A stretch of DNA of 64,000 nucleotides, from contig JANTQA010000057.1 of assembly GCA_027625915.1 (NCBI GenBank), positions 5,704,001 through 5,768,000 on the forward strand. The letters are read 5' to 3'. Both the position numbers and the translations under genes were made by a program. Each line of letters begins with the position of its first letter. Positions within the stretch are counted from its first letter, which is position 1. The notes beneath the pieces were generated by a model. It was not told where the DNA came from. It saw nothing but the letters and a program-made list of their open reading frames with translations, and did no database searches. The DNA is from Anaeramoeba flamelloides (lineage: Eukaryota; Metamonada; Anaeramoebidae). Below, piece after piece: positions 60,578-64,000 of this stretch.

Positions 60578-63500
60578 ATGAGTAGCTCCGACGAAGACGA
60601 GGTAATTAAAGACAAAAAATCTTTCAGTGAAACAATTCCAACATGCCGTACTCCACTTCATGTTGTAGGTGTCCAACCCGAAACACCTGTTGCATGGTCA
60701 AGAAATGGAATGTTTCTTTCATTTGTTTCAGGTTTGCATTATTTCCTTTTTAGTGTTCAAATTTTTCTTCTTTAAGCAAGGGACAACATCCTCTAACAAA
60801 AACAAACTAATATTTCTTTCTTTTTTTTTTTTGACTCACAAACAACAACCTTTATTGGCTTCTTCATTTTGACTTTTTTCATTTTAAATCATAGGAAATT
60901 ACTCCATTTATATTATTAAAAAAATTGAAAATAAGCGTGGACAACAAACCGTGCTTAATTTCCAAATCATCTCAACACTCGAAGGACACACCAAGCCTGT
61001 TAGCGCTTTAATTTTCCATCCAACTAGACCCATTCTCATTTCTGGTGGCTTTGAAGGAATCTTTATTTGGAATCTTGAAAACAACACATTAAAACAAAGA
61101 ATTTCTCCAAACAATTACCAAAACGCACACCAAGGAACAGTTGAGTGTTTTGAATTTATCCAAGAAGGAAAGTGTTTAATTACTGGATCTGCCGATTCCA
61201 CTCTCAAAATTTGGGATATGAGAGGTAACTTTTCCATTTGTTTTCTTTTTTATTAAATTTTTTTTTCTCAAAATTTTTAATCTTTTTTTCTTTTTTTTTA
61301 ATTAATTCTTTGTTAATTTAGAAATTTAAAAAAAAAAAATTAACTTGAGAAACCAGAGTGTGTTACTTTTTATTTTCAAAATTTTTATTTTAAAGAAGAA
61401 GAAAAAAAACTTTTTTTTTTATTTCTTTTCTTTTTTTTATGCCTTTCTCTTCTTTGTTTTTTCTTCCCTTCCTTTCCTTCTTTTTTTTTTTTTTTTTTTT
61501 TTTTTATTTTTTTGATTCTTTTTCTTTCCGTAGATCGTTTAAATTCACTCCAAATAATTACTTTTGAGTTTTGGTAATTTACTTTTTATCATTTCAATTG
61601 AACAGCATCTCCCATTTTGAAGTACTTTGATCAAACAACTGCAAACTTTAAAAAATTTTAATACTTTTCCCATTATAATCTATTTCAAAAAAGTAGAAAT
61701 TGCTGAACTTAAACAAAAATTCTTTGCTTTTTAGGGATTTCTAGCTTATTTAAAGTGAATCCATTAAAAACAAATTAATTTATACAGATAATACTAGAAT
61801 ACCACTTTCTTCTTTCAACTTTATAAACTCTTTATAATGACAAATTCAAGTCAATGTTTTCAAGTTTTTTACTTTAATTTCCTTTTTTTTTTTTAATTTT
61901 TTTTACTGTGCTTTGAATAAAGAATTTTCTCTCTTGGGCTAAACGCCAAAGAAACAATTCGTTGCAAATAAGTTGATCTTGGAAATATTTTTGGTTAGAA
62001 CTGATTTTGTTTTGAAAGTAGAGTTATCTGATTAAGAAAATGGAATTTGAATTAAAAATTGTTTTCTTGTAATTTTTTGAATTTATTAGTGAAACATTTC
62101 GATCACATTTTTTATTAAAAAAATCCGCTCTGAATTTCTTTATTATTTAAAATCTAGAAAAATTAAGAAATATTTTTCTAATAAAGATTTTTGGTAATAC
62201 AATTGTTTTAAAAAGTGACAAAGTCTCAAAGTTTTAAAAAAGTGATCGACTCTTAAAGTTTTAAAAAGTATTACTCAAACTGCTTCAAACGAGTTAACTA
62301 ATCAGTTTGAACAAACACTTTTTAAAATTTTTATTTGAAACTTTTAAAACTATTTTTGAGATTTTTTTCAAAAACCATTTTTAATTGAATTAAAAATTAT
62401 TAAAAAAAAAACATCATAAAAATTTCAAAAAAAAAACAACATAAAAATTTCAAAAAACAATTTTACGAAATCAAAATATTATTATTACTCTTTTTGTTTT
62501 CTTATTCTTCTATTATATTTCAAAAATTAGGTGAAAGAGTTGTCTGCATTGAAACTGTCAATGCACATAAAACCGCCATTCTGGTTCTTTCATTTTGCCC
62601 AAGTAATTCACTTCTAGCGAGTTCAGGAAGGGATAGTGTTATTAAATTATGGAACATTACAAAATTATTGAAATATTTTGGAAACCAAGAAGGAGAGAAA
62701 AAAAACGATAAATCAGGTGTCACTGTTGTTCAGGATCGAATTATTGAAGGACACCGAGGCGATATTGTAACCTTATCTTGGCAGCAAGATGGAATTTATC
62801 TTTGGAGTGGGGCAAGAGATAACCAGGCCATGAAATGGAATATCAACACCAGAATGGAAGAAGAAACGATCAAAAGACATAAAGGGGACGTTAAAAAAGT
62901 CGTTTTAATTAAGGGCGGCGCCGTTATTCTTACAGCCGCTGCAGATGGATACATCAAATCTTGGGAAATTCAAGTCAAACAAAATACCGACGAAGAGAAT
63001 TTCCAAGAAGAAAGTAATATTAACACCTTTGAAGATCAAATCGAAAATGAAGAACTGAAAAAATTATTGTCAAACACAAAGGACGTTAAAAAATTACTTC
63101 GAAAAGAAGATGTCAACAATGCAAGTATATTAAACAAATGCAAGGCACACGAAGAAGGTATATTTACCATGGAACCTTGTCCTGTTGCACCAATACTTGT
63201 TACAACCTCAAGACACAATTCAGTTAGAATTTGGGGTATTGGAAACGGATTCAAGTAAACCAATTTTTAATATTTTTTCTTTTCTTTTCTCTTGTCTTCT
63301 CTTCTCTTCTCTTGTCTTTTAATTATATTTTCTTCTCTCGTTCATTCAATTTCCTCTTTTTTTTCTTGCCAACTTTTTACTAATCATTTACTCTTTATCT
63401 TACTCAACCACTTATTCTTTCCTTTCCATTTTTAAAATTATTTTAATTCTTCAAAATTCTTTTCGTTCTTCAAAAATTCCAAATTCTAATATTAAAAAAA

Positions 63501-64000
63501 AAAAAAAATATAGAATGAATCTTATTCATGAATTTGTTGGACACCATGGATCTATTAATGACATTGAAATTGCAGAAGAAGGAGAAGGTGGAAATGAAAG
63601 AAATTCAATTTTCACATGTTCGTTAGACTATACCATTCATCAATATGATGTTTTAACAATGTCAAGAATGCTAAAAATTGATCTCGGATGTTCAGTTAAC
63701 ACGATTAGTGTTGCACCCGAAAAAAATATTCTCTATGCTGGCGGAACAAATTATAATATTCATGCGTTTGCATTAAACGAAACGTCTGTCGAATCCGAAA
63801 ATACAAATTTGTGCATGCGAAGAGAAGTTGCTCGGTTCATTGGCCACGGAGGAAGAATCATCTTTTGTGCCGTCTCGCCAAATGGCAATATGATGGCGAG
63901 TGCATCGAGTGATTTCAAACTGATCACATGGAAATTAAAAAGCAAATGGAGACCCACGATTTGCAATAGGGGCCAATTAGATAAGCATAAGGGAATTGAC
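60578..64000 (+). CDS. WD40-repeat protein, 3' end beyond the window
   Basis: Exons are 60578-60731, 60895-61224, 62531-63254 and 63514 onward. Donor and acceptor phases agree at every join, giving 565 codons so far. The acidic N-terminus is MSSSDEDEV. WD units that can be seen begin with GH or AH dipeptides and end in W-D/N/G-like strands: EGHTKP...FIWNL (81-112), AHQG...KIWDM, AHKT...KLWNI, EGHRG...MKWNI, RHKG...KSWEI, AHEEG...RIWGI, GHHGS...HQYDV, and GHGGR...LITWKL, with a weaker blade before the last. This suggests two propellers. A Glu/Lys-rich insert (about 320-370, ELKKLLSNTKDVKKLLRKED) separates blades of the first. The stop codon seen right after GNGFK (63258) lies in the third intron, whose phase-2 donor AA|GTAAAC joins to MNLIHEF. 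WD40 proteins are scaffolds; I cannot name the complex. Confidence 0.88.

Noticed and set aside
63255-63513. Two separate WD40 genes divided by the TAA at 63258
   Set aside because: The stop lies just after a good GTAAAC donor. The phase-2 join to 63514 continues the WD blades, so one gene is the simpler reading.
1-64000. CRISPR arrays, bacterial operons, LTR retroelements, retroviruses or Polinton-like elements
   Set aside because: Repeats are terminal-inverted or dispersed without regular spacers. The genes are intron-bearing and eukaryotic. No reverse transcriptase, integrase or capsid-like frame was seen.

Overview
The window is nuclear DNA from a unicellular eukaryote, probably an amoeboid protist. 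It is extremely AT-rich between genes. Its genes have GT-AG introns with T-rich 3' ends, every secure stop codon is TAA, and the standard genetic code fits all of them. A cAMP-receptor-like seven-helix protein, PTEN, Arp3 and long KEKEKE and poly-Lys runs suit an AT-rich amoeba (amoebozoan, anaeramoebid or similar). This placement is inference; no rRNA or mitochondrial marker is present.

Six genes are well supported. They are ribosomal protein uS7/RPS5 (5317-7177, +, four exons), Arp3 of the Arp2/3 complex (11202-13348, +, five exons), a PTEN-type lipid phosphatase (30115 down to 19046, -, six exons), a single-exon cAMP-receptor-like GPCR (35903-36958, +), a lysophospholipid acyltransferase of the LPLAT/PlsC fold (53806-58015, +, four exons) and a WD40-repeat protein that runs off the right edge (60578-64000, +). 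A small acidic coiled-coil protein (42565-42900, -) is likely. Several short coding candidates are listed with low confidence. PTEN (PIP3 removal), Arp3 (branched actin) and a chemoattractant-type GPCR all belong to the directed-motility toolkit, but they share no operon-like arrangement here.

The rest is mostly small non-autonomous DNA transposons. I name about a dozen families A-L by their ends. A, B and E share related AACTC...TTTCAG ends and sit at TA targets. C and H, and a 198-bp foldback element, have CAGT-like ends at TA. D (1.8 kb) carries terminal arrays of TCGCGAT. H (1.6 kb) carries long terminal repeats built from a GGGACA motif and encloses coding-like sequence. J (1.5 kb) has ATCCCTTAGCACCC ends. 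A CACTA/TAGTG-ended element stands as three head-to-tail copies at 2.2-4.5 kb. No LTR element, retrovirus, Polinton or other capsid-bearing element was recognised.

The most notable feature is PTEN. Its C2 domain is split by an apparent 8.3-kb intron, whose right half is packed with nested transposons. Its C-terminus is a long Lys/Glu/Ser-rich tail built from ~330-bp tandem repeats, and the reading frame changes across a 25-nt homopolymer there.
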